This document shows, in pieces, positions 22,701 through 35,131 of a stretch of DNA of 64,000 nucleotides. The number at the start of each line of letters is the position of its first letter. Positions within the stretch are counted from its first letter, which is position 1. This stretch comes from Paraphaeosphaeria minitans (lineage: Eukaryota; Ascomycota; Dothideomycetes; Pleosporales; Didymosphaeriaceae). The position numbers and the translations under genes were made by a program. The notes under the pieces were generated by a model. The model ran no database searches. It was not told where the DNA came from and was given only the letters and a program-made list of their open reading frames with translations. The DNA lies in NCBI GenBank assembly GCA_015832175.1, contig WJXW01000012.1:1260001-1324000 (forward strand), read 5' to 3'.

Positions 22701-23923
22701 TTTGCCTGAATTGTGAACATTCAAAAGGAACAGCTAATCGACTTGCGTTTGTTATCGGCTGCCGGATGCATGTGGAATGGCACCTGGCGCATAAAGCCTT
22801 GTACCTACAGCGCACCTACCTATTGCTTCAGTCCATGTTATGATTGCTGATGGCGCAAAGGAAGCGATTAATCCATGGAAGGCCTACAGGCCTCAAGGTT
22901 CGTTTGTTGCTACTCGGAAGGCTATGAGGCTGGATTTTTGGAGTCGTGGTAGGAGAGGAATGTCGTGGATGACGACTGGCGTTGAGCGTCTGGAAGTGGG
23001 CTGTGGCTGTGCACGTGGTTGTGGAAGTCGAAAATGGCAAAGCGTGAGGACGAAGTTATCTACTTACCACCTCGAAGAGATCACAAATTTCGATCCCACT
23101 CTGTCTTAATCCACAAATGAATGAGCACGGAAATACCATTTCATCGGCTTTGTGTAAAAATTAGCCTGTGGACATGCTTCTAATCCACGTGACAGGGCCT
23201 AGACTTTCCATCCTGTGTCTCAGAACGAGTCTGAACATCGTTTCAAAGATGACCGCAGGCACGATCTACAGAAACACAGCCAACTCATCCTAGCTCTGAG
23301 AGACAAGCTTTGACTAACGACGATCACGAAAAGAATCAGAATGACAGTAAACGTCTACCATATCCCAATGAATGATTTCCTTTCGCACTTGCCTCGGGAG
23401 CCTGAGTCTTCCCAACACGTTTTACACGGACTCTTCCAGCCAGTGCGCGCTTCGATGTCTCTTGCAGGAGTAACGAACCGAATTTGAAACTCCCCAGCCG
23501 TCCCACTTACGCGTCGCAATGTGAACTCCGACAGGCCTGAGGCATCCCCGGACCAATCTCAGGACTTGGCGAGCTATGAGGCGTTTGTCGCCACTGGTGA
23601 TCTCCGTGCACAGCTCCCTATGCGGCGGCAACGATACTCAGGAATCATGACCATCCGGTTTCAGTACAAGCCTCTTGTTCCAGGCACACATTATTTGCAC
23701 AAGCAGTATGATGCTTGTCGGCGTGGCCCTCCTTGAGGACGGGTGACATTGTATTAAAGGCAGCGATGGACAGCTTTGTTAACGGTATCCTACTGCTCCG
23801 CTCTCGAAGAACAACCAAGTCTTTCTCAATTCACATTTTCCTTGCCACGCTCCTTTGTCGCCGGGCGACTTGCTTTCTCTACCACTTGACGACCGTTGAT
23901 ACCTAATCTTCCACATAATCATC
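19750..23923. other. Gene-poor 4.2-kb region
   Basis: No frame here has a recognisable domain or a convincing spliced model. The left 300 bp is the Ras-like promoter. Palindromic CCTACC/GGTAGG motifs occur at about 20281-20300 and 20847-20870. AT content rises from about 20,900. It could hold old decayed repeats, but I cannot name any. Confidence 0.5.
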
Positions 23924-24128
23924 ATGAAGCTCACCGCCGTCATTGCTGCCATCCTCTCCATGGCGGTCGCCACCATCGCCGCGCCGGTCGCTGTTGCCGA
24001 GGCAGAGGGTACGTTCAGATATATTGGTGCTCTTTCCGTTCATCTTGCTAACCAGTTGCATAGCCCAGAACCACGGAATGTGCGTCTCAAGTGACGGCAC
24101 GACAGTCAGCCAGATCACCGACTGTTAA
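23924..24128 (+). CDS. Small secreted cysteine-containing protein, possibly truncated by an in-frame stop
   Basis: Exons 23924-24008 and 24064-24128 join across a 55-nt intron (GTACGT donor, GCTAAC branch, CATAG acceptor) to give 49 aa. Residues 1-20 are a clear signal peptide (MKLTAVIAAILSMAVATIAA). The mature part is short, with Cys in NHGMCVSS and QITDC. Directly after the TAA at 24126-24128 the same frame stays open to TGA at 24222. That stretch reads ICGMCYYQPSKC, three more Cys in effector-like spacing. This suggests the ancestral product was about 80 aa with five cysteines. A TAA in place of CAA is the CpA-to-TpA change typical of RIP. I recognise no family; it fits the general class of small secreted or effector-like proteins, or a pseudogene of one. 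Confidence 0.6.
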
Positions 24129-24224
24129 ACAATCAAACAAATCTGCGGCATGTGTTATTACCAGCCGAGCAAATGCACAGAGGTGTACGAGGGATTGTCG
24201 AGTCAAGCGGCTCAATCCATCTGA

Positions 24225-25511
24225 CCAGCATATCCTTGAGGGATAGGACGTAGCAACGCTGAGCACTCGACCCAGCACCATGACTTGGACACTGGGCAAG
24301 GTGCAAGTGCGGCTAGATACATACAATAAATGAATAATAAGAATATTCTGCACCTCCAGCCGCTGCCTGTGTGAAGATCCGAGTGTGTATTGACGAATGT
24401 GATCAAGTCAGCGCTGTAACGCGCAAAAAAATCTCGAAACCGTGTATATCTCAAGCCTATAACTTCTCGTAGCTCGAGACCACGGCGTGCAGTGTATGAG
24501 ATCTTTGTAGAAGTTGCGAAGCGTTCGAGTAGGTACCCAGCCTAGTCCCGATTCGGCGGTGACGTACACACGCCTTGTTTTACTAACACTGTTAGACGCT
24601 GTCTGCCAAACATTAATCGAAGGCAGTTTGCCTTCTGCCTTATTCTTCTGGGAATTCGCCTTCACGAGGTGTATACAGTTAATGAGCGCCTGCGCTGTCC
24701 TGGAGATCGATCTTTGATGCTGGATCGAATGTTCGAAGCCCGCATTGCGTCATGGCCGCGCGCACCGCTGTCCAGGTTTCTCGATAATACATCGCCGTGT
24801 TCTTGATCATTGTAGATTTCCCTATTCTCTCCCTGAGCTTTCGTTCATCATCCCTCTACGGCCACCAAAAATCAGTTGACCCTCGCTTTGCCCTGTACAG
24901 TAGTCTCCACAATCACCTAGAGCGAATGCTCTTCCCTTGTCCGTGCAAAGATACATGAAGGAGTTTATATTGCTAGGCTACGCGATCCACGAAAGGCTCT
25001 TTCGCGATGGGGGCTGCCCCAGAGCAGTATGCGAGACATGCCAGAACACGCCTTCCGTTTTCACCGGAGACATCCGGATTAAACGCGCAAACGTGTGAGC
25101 GAAAAAACACCAAGTATTGACTTCGAGGCTCTAGACGCTGGCAGAACCGTGATCGGCCTTGCAGCAAATAATGGAGTGCTCTCGAGCAACAAGAGGCATA
25201 TGCGTAGGCGATGGCCAACCGTCGAAGAGCGTTTCGAGCGAGCTATAAAATCTGGGCCCGAGCGAACACGTTGTAGTAGGGAACTCATTCGAAGAAGGGA
25301 AGGAGCGCTCCTGCCGTTTGTGTTCGCAAGATTTCGTGTGGCGTCCAGAGCACGGCAGGCGCAACGCGCTGACCTGACCACCAAGCTCTCAACAAAATTT
25401 CACCTTCACCTCTGTTTGGTGTACAAAACTCTCGCGCACCCCGGAAACTACGCTCATCCTTTTCAACCCCAACACGGATACATTCGCAACGACAGCCAGG
25501 ATATTGGCGTC
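24225..25511. other. Intergenic region upstream of the coiled-coil protein gene
   Basis: About 1.3 kb without a supported gene. A frame open in phase with the next gene from 25095 to 25511 lacks protein-like composition and is treated as leader sequence. Confidence 0.4.
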
Positions 25512-27693
25512 ATGAGCGGCGGTGGCGGTTGGCGCAAAAGAAGTGAGTGGCCGCGAGCTTTCGGCCATGTTTCTCACGTAGGTATACTCATCACCTGTTG
25601 TCTAGTACATTCTCGACCGGGTGCTGCAAAGTTGAATCACGAAGACCGGGCCCTACCCGAGACAGATACAGACAGCCTCCGTCCTCCGTCAGAGCGGTCA
25701 AACTGGAGAAATACCTTCCACAGTCGTCCAGGAACACCCATCAGAGGCCCGACACCAACCATCTTCCAGGTCGACACGGATGACATCCGCCGGGAGATTA
25801 CTCTGGATGTGCCAAGCCCGCGCAAAGCGACAAAGCCTAAGCTAGCACGCTATCTTTCGGGTTACCTAGCAATCAAAGATGCATCGAAGGAGCCCGAGTT
25901 CGGTGAGCCGTGGCTTGAGATGACACCGGTGTCTACAGAATATGTGGATCCCATGGCCTCACTCCAATCTGTCTTTTCGCATATGACAACGTACCCATCT
26001 AGCCCGATACCACCCCACTACAGCAACGGCATCTTTCGCGTCTTCGAAGACTATAGAAAGATCAGGGAAGAGAAAGAACGTTTGGACGATCTCCTGCATG
26101 AGACTTTTGAGGGATATCGAGCGGCGGAGAGGTTCTACGAGAAAGCCGAGGCTGAATACCAAGCGGAGATTCGTCGACTAGAGCTCCTTATTGCTCGCGG
26201 TACATCTGGCATGGATGGGTAAGCGGTTGCTTGTGCTATACAAAAGTCATGCTGACATTGGCGCAGTGTGATCAAGGCAAGGCGCGACTCTACCGTGAGG
26301 AGAACGAACCTTCATAAAAAGACGATATCGGTAGGTCCTACACCGGCATGTTTGGAGGATGCACCCGCAGCGCAGCTGGATGAGCAGATCCGTATGCGGA
26401 GCCAACATGGTACGTACACGTTGTCAAGATTGGGTCGCGTCGAGGGCGGTTGCGTTACGAGTTGCTTGATGGCCAGGAATCATCGAAGTTTCTCCGTTAT
26501 CTACGGACCAGCTGACCATCATCACAGTTCTTCTACATAGACCAGTATCTCCGTCCAGCAAGATGGCAATGTTGTCTAGACGCTTAGAGAACGCTCAGTC
26601 TACAAGCGACTTTGTTGTCGGCACGCCACCTATCCAAGAGAAGAAGGTTACATTATCCCGCAAAGTACAAAGCGAGCTCAACCTTGCGCACCTTGGAGAT
26701 CCTGGAGTTGACGGCTCAGTTCCGCGCTCGGTCGACTCTGGATTTTCGGGTAACGGTGACCCATTGCCAGACGAATTGGATCCTCTACTGGCCATGGTGG
26801 AGCCTGCGATCGATCTGGAGGCATTTATAGCTTTGAAGGAGCTTGGAAGTTTGGTTGCACGGAAGCGAGGTATTAATACAAACAGATTCTTCACGGGACT
26901 GATGCAACTTTTATCTATGGATCCGGAGCATGGCCACTACGAGCCCAGCCATGAAGCTCCCGACGAAGGGATCATCACGAGCTCTTTCGATGCTGCAGAT
27001 AAACCCGTCAATGTTCCATCCACCCCGGAGCGCTTCGCGCGGCATGTTCACGCACAACCTCTACGGGGATCTGCGCAACGGTCCCGAAGACATTTCTCGT
27101 TCGAACCTGGAGACGATCAGCTCGCGGCGCTCGAAAGGGAGCTGCAAGCGTATGGAACAGAAGGCTCGTCCAACTCAATTGAAGTAGACGCTGCCTCCGA
27201 TGGACAAGCCTTACCTTCACAGAGTAGTGTGTGGCGCAATGCGGACACGCATAAGCCTTCTAAGATACCATCTCCCATACAACGACCAGGGCTGGAGAGC
27301 GTTCGGCGCGAAGATTCAAACTCCAGTGTAAGAACTACGTTCCAAGGACCAGACGAGGCAGAGCGACGCAGCAGTCGGTCAAGCGTATTGACTGCATTTC
27401 GCCAAGACTCCAACGGTAGCTCGCGACCTGTTGCACAGAGCAGGAGTAGTTCCGTGAATACCTTACGACACGTTGAGGCACATTCGTCTGGCTCCACTGG
27501 TAGCCTCGGGACGCGACGCAATATCGCAACTATGGCTGCAGTCAGAGCAGCTGATCAGGCGGGCACTTCGATGCCCAAAACCGTTGCAGCCCAGTCCGCG
27601 TCGATAGCTCCCGCCTCTGGGTCATCCGCACGAGCTAGTCGTCTATCTGAAAAGGCACAGATGGAGAACGCTTTGCCTCATGAGCACCTGTGA
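25512..27693 (+). CDS. Conserved-looking hypothetical protein with coiled coil and Ser-rich tail
   Basis: Four exons: 25512-25542, 25606-26218, 26267-26409 and 26477-27693. Introns of 63, 48 and 67 nt have GTGAGT, GTAAGC and GTACGT donors and AG acceptors. All phases close and give 667 aa. I recognise no named family. Residues 1-130 are charged and disordered. A strongly charged helix follows at about 150-210 (RKIREEKERLDDLLHETF, then EKAEAEYQAEIRRLELLIA), predicted coiled coil. The middle has a hydrophobic helical block (LDPLLAMVEPAIDLEAFIALKE). The last 200 residues are Ser/Arg-rich and low complexity. A cytoplasmic scaffold or cytoskeleton-associated role is possible but only a guess. The start MSGGGGWRKR is chosen because the first intron requires an exon ending there. 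Confidence 0.72.
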
Positions 27694-29170
27694 CAGCAGC
27701 CGGAGGACGTCAAATCATCGACAACCTAATCTATACTAATTCGGGATGTCGCGTTGATGAGGAAGAGTTAAGCGTTGACGAATAATCGCGCTTCCGTCAG
27801 ATGTTCAAAGAGGGGGGCTTCCTAACCTACCTAGCTCAAAAGATGTAACCACGGAACCATAACGCCGCTGGCTTAGTTTCATCACGTTGCACAAATCTCT
27901 CCTGGTTCAGCTGTATTCCTCCGCACATCTGCCGTTACCCCGTACGAATGCTATAACCGGGGCATGTATCATATCTGGGGTATAGCCTGTGGCGAGCAGA
28001 ACAGCAGCAGCTTATTCGACGGCGTCAGAAGATTGGCACGTACCCGGTACCGAGATTTGAGCTCAGTGTTTTCAAACAGATTGAATTTCACATTTCACAT
28101 TTCACATCAGCAACTTCGAATTACCGCTCCGTGGTGCATCCGGTGGACAGTGACATTTGCGCGCTCTGGACGGCGAGCTGAACGAGGCTTCAGGCAGCCA
28201 CTTACTTCATTGACTCTTTGACTGGACGAGGAGGTTGGTGATCAGTTATTACGGTATAGGTTGCTAACAGATGATGAGGTCCACGATTGAACCTTTCCGG
28301 CGCCGTTGTACCAAACGGTCACATTCAGCCCCCTCTTCGGCTAATGCGTTTTTGGTGCTTGGCGTCCTAACGTGCACTAGGAACGATGAAGGTCTGGTCA
28401 TGGTGGCTGGGGCCTTCAACTCGAGTGTTCTCGCAACATGGAGGCGACCGGTTCCACGAGCACACGCGTTCTTTCGAGGCCTGGACGAATGATGTTCGCA
28501 AAGGAAACGTTTTACGCCACCGCCACCGCCCCCGCCCCATGTCGATCAGCGCCACACTGTGGCGCTGACATGGGCCAAATGCTCGGCGGGAGGCAAGCGG
28601 CAGCTGTGCCACAGGTCTGCAGCGTCTCATCGCGTGATGATGTGCAACACATCGCGCTCATCAATTGCTTCATCCGACAGGCTACGTCGCGAGCTCTCGC
28701 CACACTTATTTTTAAGCACGCGGCTCGGGTCTGACTCCGGGTGCACGCAGGCGGTAACTGCCGGTCTCCATGATTCGCGGGTCGGTGTGACGATGGCAGT
28801 TTTGCTGGCGGTCATGGGATTGCCGTGGGGTTGAATCACGGAAACACGAAACCCATCACGATTACGTTAGAGATGTCGGCTGCCGAGGTTGCTAATGCTA
28901 ATGCTAACGTAACAAAACGGGTGGAATGCGCACGTTTTGGAGCTCCTTAATCTCGGCTCCCTGGTGTATGGGAGCGTGTTGTGTTTTCGGTGGGCTAGGC
29001 GCGCAATGGGCGAGTTGGGTTGGCTGCTCGCAAGCGATATGGCTGGCATTTAGTTGCCACCCGCGCAAGCCACCAGATTGGCCGTTAGCAGAGGTTCGGT
29101 GGCGCAATCTGAGGGTGAAAGTTCGCCGGCGCGTACGCAGGGGACATTTGGCTGGAGGGTCGTTGGGTAC

Positions 29171-29243
29171 GAGACGGGTCCAGGACACAGCGGACGAGAC
29201 AGGCCAAGGACGCAGCGGACGAGACGAGTCAAGGACACAGCGA
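29171..29243. repeat. 25-bp tandem repeat, about 3 copies
   Basis: Copies at 29171-29195 and 29196-29220 plus a partial copy from 29221 share GAGAC.GG..CAGGAC.CAGCGGAC with scattered changes. Confidence 0.8.
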
Positions 29244-29354
29244 TGGCCGTGTGTTGAGGCTGGAGACGAGGTCGGTCTGCCGTCAGGTGGCAGATGTCAT
29301 GGAGTGCCAGCGCACATGGTACGCCGCCGCTTTGATACGTACCACTGGTTCCTT

Positions 29355-29366
29355 GGGGGGGGGGGG
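29355..29366 (+). repeat. Poly-G run of 12
   Basis: Twelve consecutive G residues stand out in an otherwise mixed sequence. The length is uncertain in most sequencing chemistries. Confidence 0.9.
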
Positions 29367-30051
29367 TTAGTGGGCCTCGGAAGGGCTGCTTTGGGGGAAT
29401 CATTACCGGAGACACAGTATTGGCGTGCCACGGGGCTAATGGCGACAAAAGCCTCGTAGACAGCATTGTGTGGCAGCTTTCGAGGGACGATGGAGGTGCC
29501 GCGTGGCACAGGCCTCGGTGCGGGCGCGAACGACTATCACCACCTCTTTGGGTGGGCGCAAGCTTCCAGAGCTTCGCAGAAAGACGTAGGGCAGTGGCTG
29601 TGCACTGCACGTCGCCATCGCATAGGGACGTCTGGCATGGTGTTCTTGGCCTAGCGGAACCCGCGAAAGAAAAGGTGCAGCGGCACTGAGCGTACGCAGG
29701 GAGCACGGCCAGGCCTTAGACTGTCGCTGAGTGCCGCTTTTGCGCTACTCTACTGCTCCCATCCATCGTGCGGCCGCCTCTCGTCCACCAGACGCAGACG
29801 CAGACGCAGACGCCCATGACGGGGCCCCCAAGCGCTGCCGTTTGATCCAGTGAAAGCTCGGTCGCCTAACCTGATAAAAAGACGCCTGACCTCGCAGCCC
29901 ATGCGACGGCCCTACAGAGAGACACCTGTGGCTTGACCCCTGCGCCATCTCTCCCGTTTCATCAACTCACCTCTGGAGCCTCTCCACCTCCCAACCTCAC
30001 CTCTCTCGATGCTCGCAGACAACCTGCGCTGCTGCTCTGAGCTTCCCCGCG

Positions 30052-32830
30052 ATGTTTCGCAACCGGTATGTTGAGCCTTCTGCCTGATGCCCGCCGACGG
30101 ACCTGCCCTGTGTGCTGCTCGCGACCCGCCCGCCCACCTCCTACCCGCTACACTACCATTGCTGACCGCTCCGCAGAGCCAATTCCCAGAAGCCCAATGA
30201 AGAGCTTCTCGAGACCTTCAGAGCCACCTTCCCCCATCTTGCTTCCACTTCGCGCTCCCATTCCATCGGTAATGTCCAAGCATCCTCTCTGACCGATGCG
30301 CTCGACGTAGCTCACACGGCCCGGTACGTTTCCGCCCCGGCGCGCCAGCATCCGACCTCGCCATGCGCTGCCGACCACCCTTGTATCGAACTCGTGCACC
30401 GCGTCCCAGGACTCTGCTAATCAAGCTTCACCCACAGTAATACCGGCGATCATGAGGATATCAAAGATGCAGACCCGACGCCGCGCGGGACCAACGAACC
30501 ATGGCGTTTCACCCCCTCTTTGCTCGACCCAAACAGCTTCGCATTCACCACCTTTGCTAGTCAGCCACCGGGGTACTACACTCCCACCCCCGGCGGAACC
30601 AACACTCTCTACCACAGCCAGGCTGGCGACCTGCACACTCCCGGTTTCAGTTTCGGCCTGGGCACACCGCTGTCTCTCCCCACTTCAGAAGGCGGCTTGC
30701 ATGCAGGACAAACGGCGTCTACCACGCAACTCCATGGCTTCAATCCGCACGCTCTCGGCAACCATCACCACTTCAGCAACCAGAACCCTTTTGCCATGCA
30801 GGCGCAACATGCGCCGGCTTTCGCACCTCATCAGTTCACCCATCAGCCTTCGGTCTTCGAACAACATGCCCCGCTTACGCAGACACACGAGAACTCTCCC
30901 ATGGACAATATTGTGCCCGACGTAGAAATGCAGGAGCAATCACCACTGATTGGCTACGCACCGCAGACGTTCGAGGATCATGTTCCTGCTCCCGCTCCTG
31001 CTGCGCCGCTACCTGGCGAGAAGTAAGTATACCTGATTGCTCTGATTCGCTTGATCACGTTTGCCTGACCGAAAATAGTTTCCGGTATCACGTTACTTTG
31101 AATGCGCCAACTGCGATGATTAAGCAAGCAGATGAGATTCCAGTGACATACCTCAACAAAGGACAAGCTTATACCATCTCCCTTGTTGATACGCAACCCG
31201 TTCAGAACTCGTCCACTCCTGTCAAGTACCGGACCTTCATTCGGATCTCGTTCGAAGATGAACATCAACGACTACGTCCAGCTTCGTGTTGGCAGCTTTG
31301 GAAAGAGGGTCGCGGGACGAATGAGGCGCATCAAAGAGGTGGCCGTTTGCAAGCCGTTGAGTTCGTCGATCCAAGCCAGGCGGGCGGCGGTGACATGCAA
31401 GGACGCCCCAAGATTGAGCTCGACACCGCTTCCTTCGATGGCTTCGCTGTTACATGGTCGCCCGTCCACAACACTGCCCCCGAATGTTCGCTTGCTGTTC
31501 GCTTCAACTTCCTTTCAACGGATTTCAGCCACTCCAAGGGTGTCAAAGGTATCCCAGTTCGACTGTGCGCCAAGACTGAGTTGGTTACGAACGCGCCTGG
31601 GTCTCCGGAAAGCGGCAAGCAGAATGAACTCTGCTATTGCAAGGTGAAGTTGTTCCGCGACCACGGTGCGGAAAGAAAGTTGTCCAACGATGTCGCACAC
31701 GTCAAGAAAACCATCGACAAGTTGAAACAACAGATTGCTCAGGTGGAATCCGGCATGAAGGATTTTGGAAAGCGAAAGCGCAGTGGTTCGATAACCAAGG
31801 GCGCTTCGAGCCAAAGACCAGGAAAAGTGCAGAAGCACAAGCGAACATGGTCCATGTCATCCAACAGCGAGTCTGGAGGTCGGCCAGCTGCTGAAGAGGA
31901 CCTTCACCTTAAGCTAGCTAGCCTACAGGACATGTTCAGCTCCACGAGGCCAGTCAGCGTGCTATACCTCAAGGGAGAAGACAGCGATGATCCGGATCTT
32001 CATCCCGTACAGCTCACAGGCTCACCACCGAATCTCCAGAGGATTGACACGAACGTAAGCACCGACACGCAAATGTGGGAAAGACAGAGCCCGCGCACTG
32101 GAGCCACGTCCTCAGTCGTCTCGCCAACTGCCAGCCATCAATCTCTACACTCGGAAAACCGCAGAGGCTCGACTTTCAAACTTCCCACGCCATTCCCGTC
32201 CTCTCGAATGTCATCGAATGAATGGCGGAATCTCCCTCAGACTGCAACAGGCGACCTCAGACCGCACGGCATTACGGCAGGTTCTGATGTTCCCACCAAG
32301 GTTCAACGACCGTATGGCGACGATCATGCCCTTTCTGGGTGGATCGAAGCGTTAGGGGTCGATCAAACCTACCAACCGCCACCCGAGCCGATAATCAAGC
32401 CAGGTAAGTAACGATCATCGCTTCACACATCATATGCTAATTAAAGTGTCAAGTGGCATGTTTCTTTGTGCAGCCTCGCATTGCGGGTAAACAACCCGAC
32501 GACAATTACTTCCGGGCCGTTTATCTCATGGACCGCACCCTCAAAGAACTCATTGCCGGTATCGCGCGGAAGATCAACATCGAACCCACACAGGTCACTC
32601 GCACTATCCGAGTTAATCAGAAGGGCTTGCAAATTCTGCTCGATGACTCTGGTGTGCAGGCCATCCCGGAGCAGCAAGACATGGCTGCTGAATTCCAGGC
32701 AATCATACCTCCGACCCAACCCGTGAAACGAGAATGGGACGCAGGCCCAACGGACATCCAAGTTGACGGCGATATCCACGTAATCGAAAACGTCAACTCT
32801 ACCGGCTACGAGCTCCGACTCCTTTACTGA
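30052..32830 (+). CDS. csp2: CP2/Grainyhead-family transcription factor (N. crassa csp-2-like)
   Basis: Five exons: 30052-30065, 30177-30323, 30438-31022, 31079-32403 and 32454-32830. All introns are GT-AG, the phases are consistent and the product is 815 aa. The N-terminus is MFRNR, then KPNEELLETFRATFPHL. Residues 60-245 are Gln/His/Pro-rich. The CP2 DNA-binding domain runs from about 249 (NFRYHVTLNAP) through YLNKGQAYTISL, RISFEDEHQR, CWQLWKEGRGTNEAHQRGG and VRLCAKTEL to about 460. A basic linker follows (GKRKRSGS). The last part carries KPVACFFVQ and a C-terminal dimerisation-like region. In Neurospora the Grainyhead-like factor CSP-2 is needed for conidial separation through cell-wall remodelling genes; orthology here is inferred from domain order. 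It is nuclear. A possible overlapping upstream ORF begins at 30009. Confidence 0.93.
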
Positions 32831-33396
32831 TGGCCAGCCATTCATCGCCTTGTTGCGGTCTTTACACGACCTCCAAGTTTTCCTCCTAATGATCCCACGT
32901 AATGATATTATACTATCTGTACACACTCAGAGTGTTGGCGGCAACATTTGGAGACACCTCCACATTGGTCCATTTCGTTTCACTTCTACCTGACCACCTT
33001 TGGCGTATTTACATCTTCTTCAAGATACCACAGCTCCCTCGCGAGCCTTGTTAGCTTTCTTATGTTGCCTCGTTTTACGATACCCATTATTCTCCTCGTG
33101 AGAAAGTTGCTTCGGATGAGATTGGATTTAAAGAGCGATATACACGCGGACCGATGTCTGGCTTGGACTTGTTACCCATACACACTGGTTTGAGCCCGAA
33201 TGGACGTGGTAATTGCTAATGAAAGGGCGAGGGAATATACATGTAGCCTGTGGACATGGGCTTTTTGCTATGAAGCGGTACTCAGTTACTTTGGCAGAGA
33301 TTGTCTCTTCCTGCTAAAATCTATCAAACACATCACAATCGTACTTTACAGTCTTCGGCTTCCACTTCGCCAACTCCGGTTCACACCACTTGTGCA

Positions 33397-33687
33397 ATGA
33401 CTTTCCGCCGCCTCGAAGTGAGCGAACATGACCATCCCGTACTTCCGATGGGTATCGGATCGGCCACAATCACGTCGGATTCGCAAGCCAAACGGCTCGC
33501 CCGCTCTCCCCAAGGGCAACTGCTACACGGCCGGCCGTACCACCCAAAACGTATAGCGGCCCTTCGGCCCATCCAGGCCAACGCATATACCAACCTACGA
33601 GTCAAGCGCGAGGATTCCCCCGACTGCGGGCCCAAATTCCCATGGCGCAATTTCCACACACCCACGGAACGCCACAGCGAAGTCTAA
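33397..33687 (+). CDS. Weak hypothetical ORF, 96 aa
   Basis: A single frame starts MTFRRLEVSEHDHPVLPMG and ends ERHSEV. It is Arg/Pro/His-rich with no recognised domain, signal peptide or membrane segment. It lies about 570 bp downstream of the CP2 gene and may be spurious. Confidence 0.2.
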   Translation: MTFRRLEVSEHDHPVLPMGIGSATITSDSQAKRLARSPQGQLLHGRPYHPKRIAALRPIQANAYTNLRVKREDSPDCGPKFPWRNFHTPTERHSEV

Positions 33688-33890
33688 TGAGCATCGGAGT
33701 CGGGCCATGTTTTGACACGTCGAGGGCTTTGCACGCAAGGCACGCAAGGCCGGACCGCCTCGGCGGACTCGGCATGGCCTTTCTTTTGCGAGGTGGAAAG
33801 GTGGGTATCGTGGGGTGGACATGTTCTGTTCGGTGTGGCTGGAGAGGTTGGGATTAGGATTGGAGGGGCCTCGTAGCGCGGACGCTTGGA

Positions 33891-33922
33891 GGGGAGAGGG
33901 GGAGGAGGGGGGATGTGAAGGG
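33891..33922 (+). other. G-quadruplex-type G-rich tract
   Basis: Four runs of three or more G (4, 5, 6 and 3 long) are separated by 3, 4 and 7 bases, which fits the G3+N1-7 pattern. It lies in non-coding sequence about 1.1 kb downstream of the CP2 gene. Confidence 0.6.
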
Positions 33923-35131
33923 TTGTCGGTGGGGACGTTGGACTAGACTAGGGCAAAGCTTTGCTGGAAGGGACCGAGCTTGATGTCATCCTGCAGCGCC
34001 CCACCGACCACTCGGACGGGTGAGGTAGCATTTTTGGATGGGGGGGATTGCGCTGGCGCGGTCGCGGGAGCGTTTCGTGTCAGCTTTGGGCGAGTCAGGA
34101 GGTAAGGTAGGTACGGTAAGTTGGCGTGGGAATTTTCCCATCATAGAGAGGCTACGGGCTTCTCCGCTTGAAGGACCCTCGATATCCAAAAGGCAATGGT
34201 TGGCTTCGTGCGCGTGGTAGGCGGTGCGGGCGCTTCGAATCTCCAGGGGCATCTAGAGGGTCGTCCAGCTCTGGCTTTCGTCATGGCGTGCGAGACGCGC
34301 AAAAAAGGAACACACCGGTGGGGCTTGGCACCTGCGACGCATGGCAAAGGGCAATTTCCAGTGCTCTTTTTTTTCTCCCTCTCCTCTTTCCCGTCGAGGA
34401 TGCCTGGAAGGGTCAAAGCCACTGCAGGGGTGTGTCAGGTACGTGCGCTGCGGCAGAGAGAGAGAGGCGACGGCGTGCTGGGCCGGCTCTCTTCAGCGCG
34501 GTCCGGTGCGTCGCCTGTTACTGGCCGTGCGGGCTGTTGATTTCGGTAGATACCTACGCTTTCGTGTACACATTGCAACCTCTTGGTCTCCAGCGCCCGA
34601 GGAGGATCAGGTAGGGAGTCTCGGAGGACTAGGGAATCTCAGAGGAGGATTAGGGGTAGATGGCGCGCGGACGCCGAAGTAACACGGAGTTGTCGTACGC
34701 CGGTAGACTACCTACCTACCTACTGTGTACAGGCTACATGCACGCACTCAGCTGGCGCCAAATGCCCGGCAGCTTCTCGGTGGTCAGAGATGGGGGATTC
34801 GAATTGCCGATCTTGAAGATCGCAGGTGCTGTGCCACAGGTAGATAGGTAGTTCGCCACCCCGAGAGGGACGTGTGCCACAGGTGGCGAGTGCAGGAATA
34901 CATGGCCACAGCGGGCTGTGCCGTGGGTGCATTGTGTGGGTGTGACTCGGTTTCACATGCATGTTATGGCGGTGCATGTGCAGTGGAATGCATGTGCAGC
35001 GGAATGCATGGGTGAATGGGTGGCCAGGTAAGGCCTCTCGGTTAGGTACAACATGCTCCCTACAGAGCACTCGGAGAGCTGAGAGAGTGGCCCTGCCTAC
35101 GCGTACTTTTTGCCACTTGGTAAACCGTGAC

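Larger units (their letters stand above)
27694..30051. other. Gene-poor 2.4-kb region upstream of the CP2 factor
   Basis: No credible gene is seen. The longest frames (for example 29050-29706, minus) are GC-rich, low complexity and lack domains. The region contains the 25-bp repeat at 29171, the G12 run at 29355 and a GACGCA microsatellite at 29791-29813. A pyrimidine-rich stretch before 30001 looks like the promoter and leader of the CP2 gene. Confidence 0.45.

Noticed and set aside
29050..29706. 218-aa minus-strand frame in the spacer
   Set aside because: It is GC-rich with overlapping frames on both strands; proline/cysteine-rich composition resembles random GC-rich DNA.
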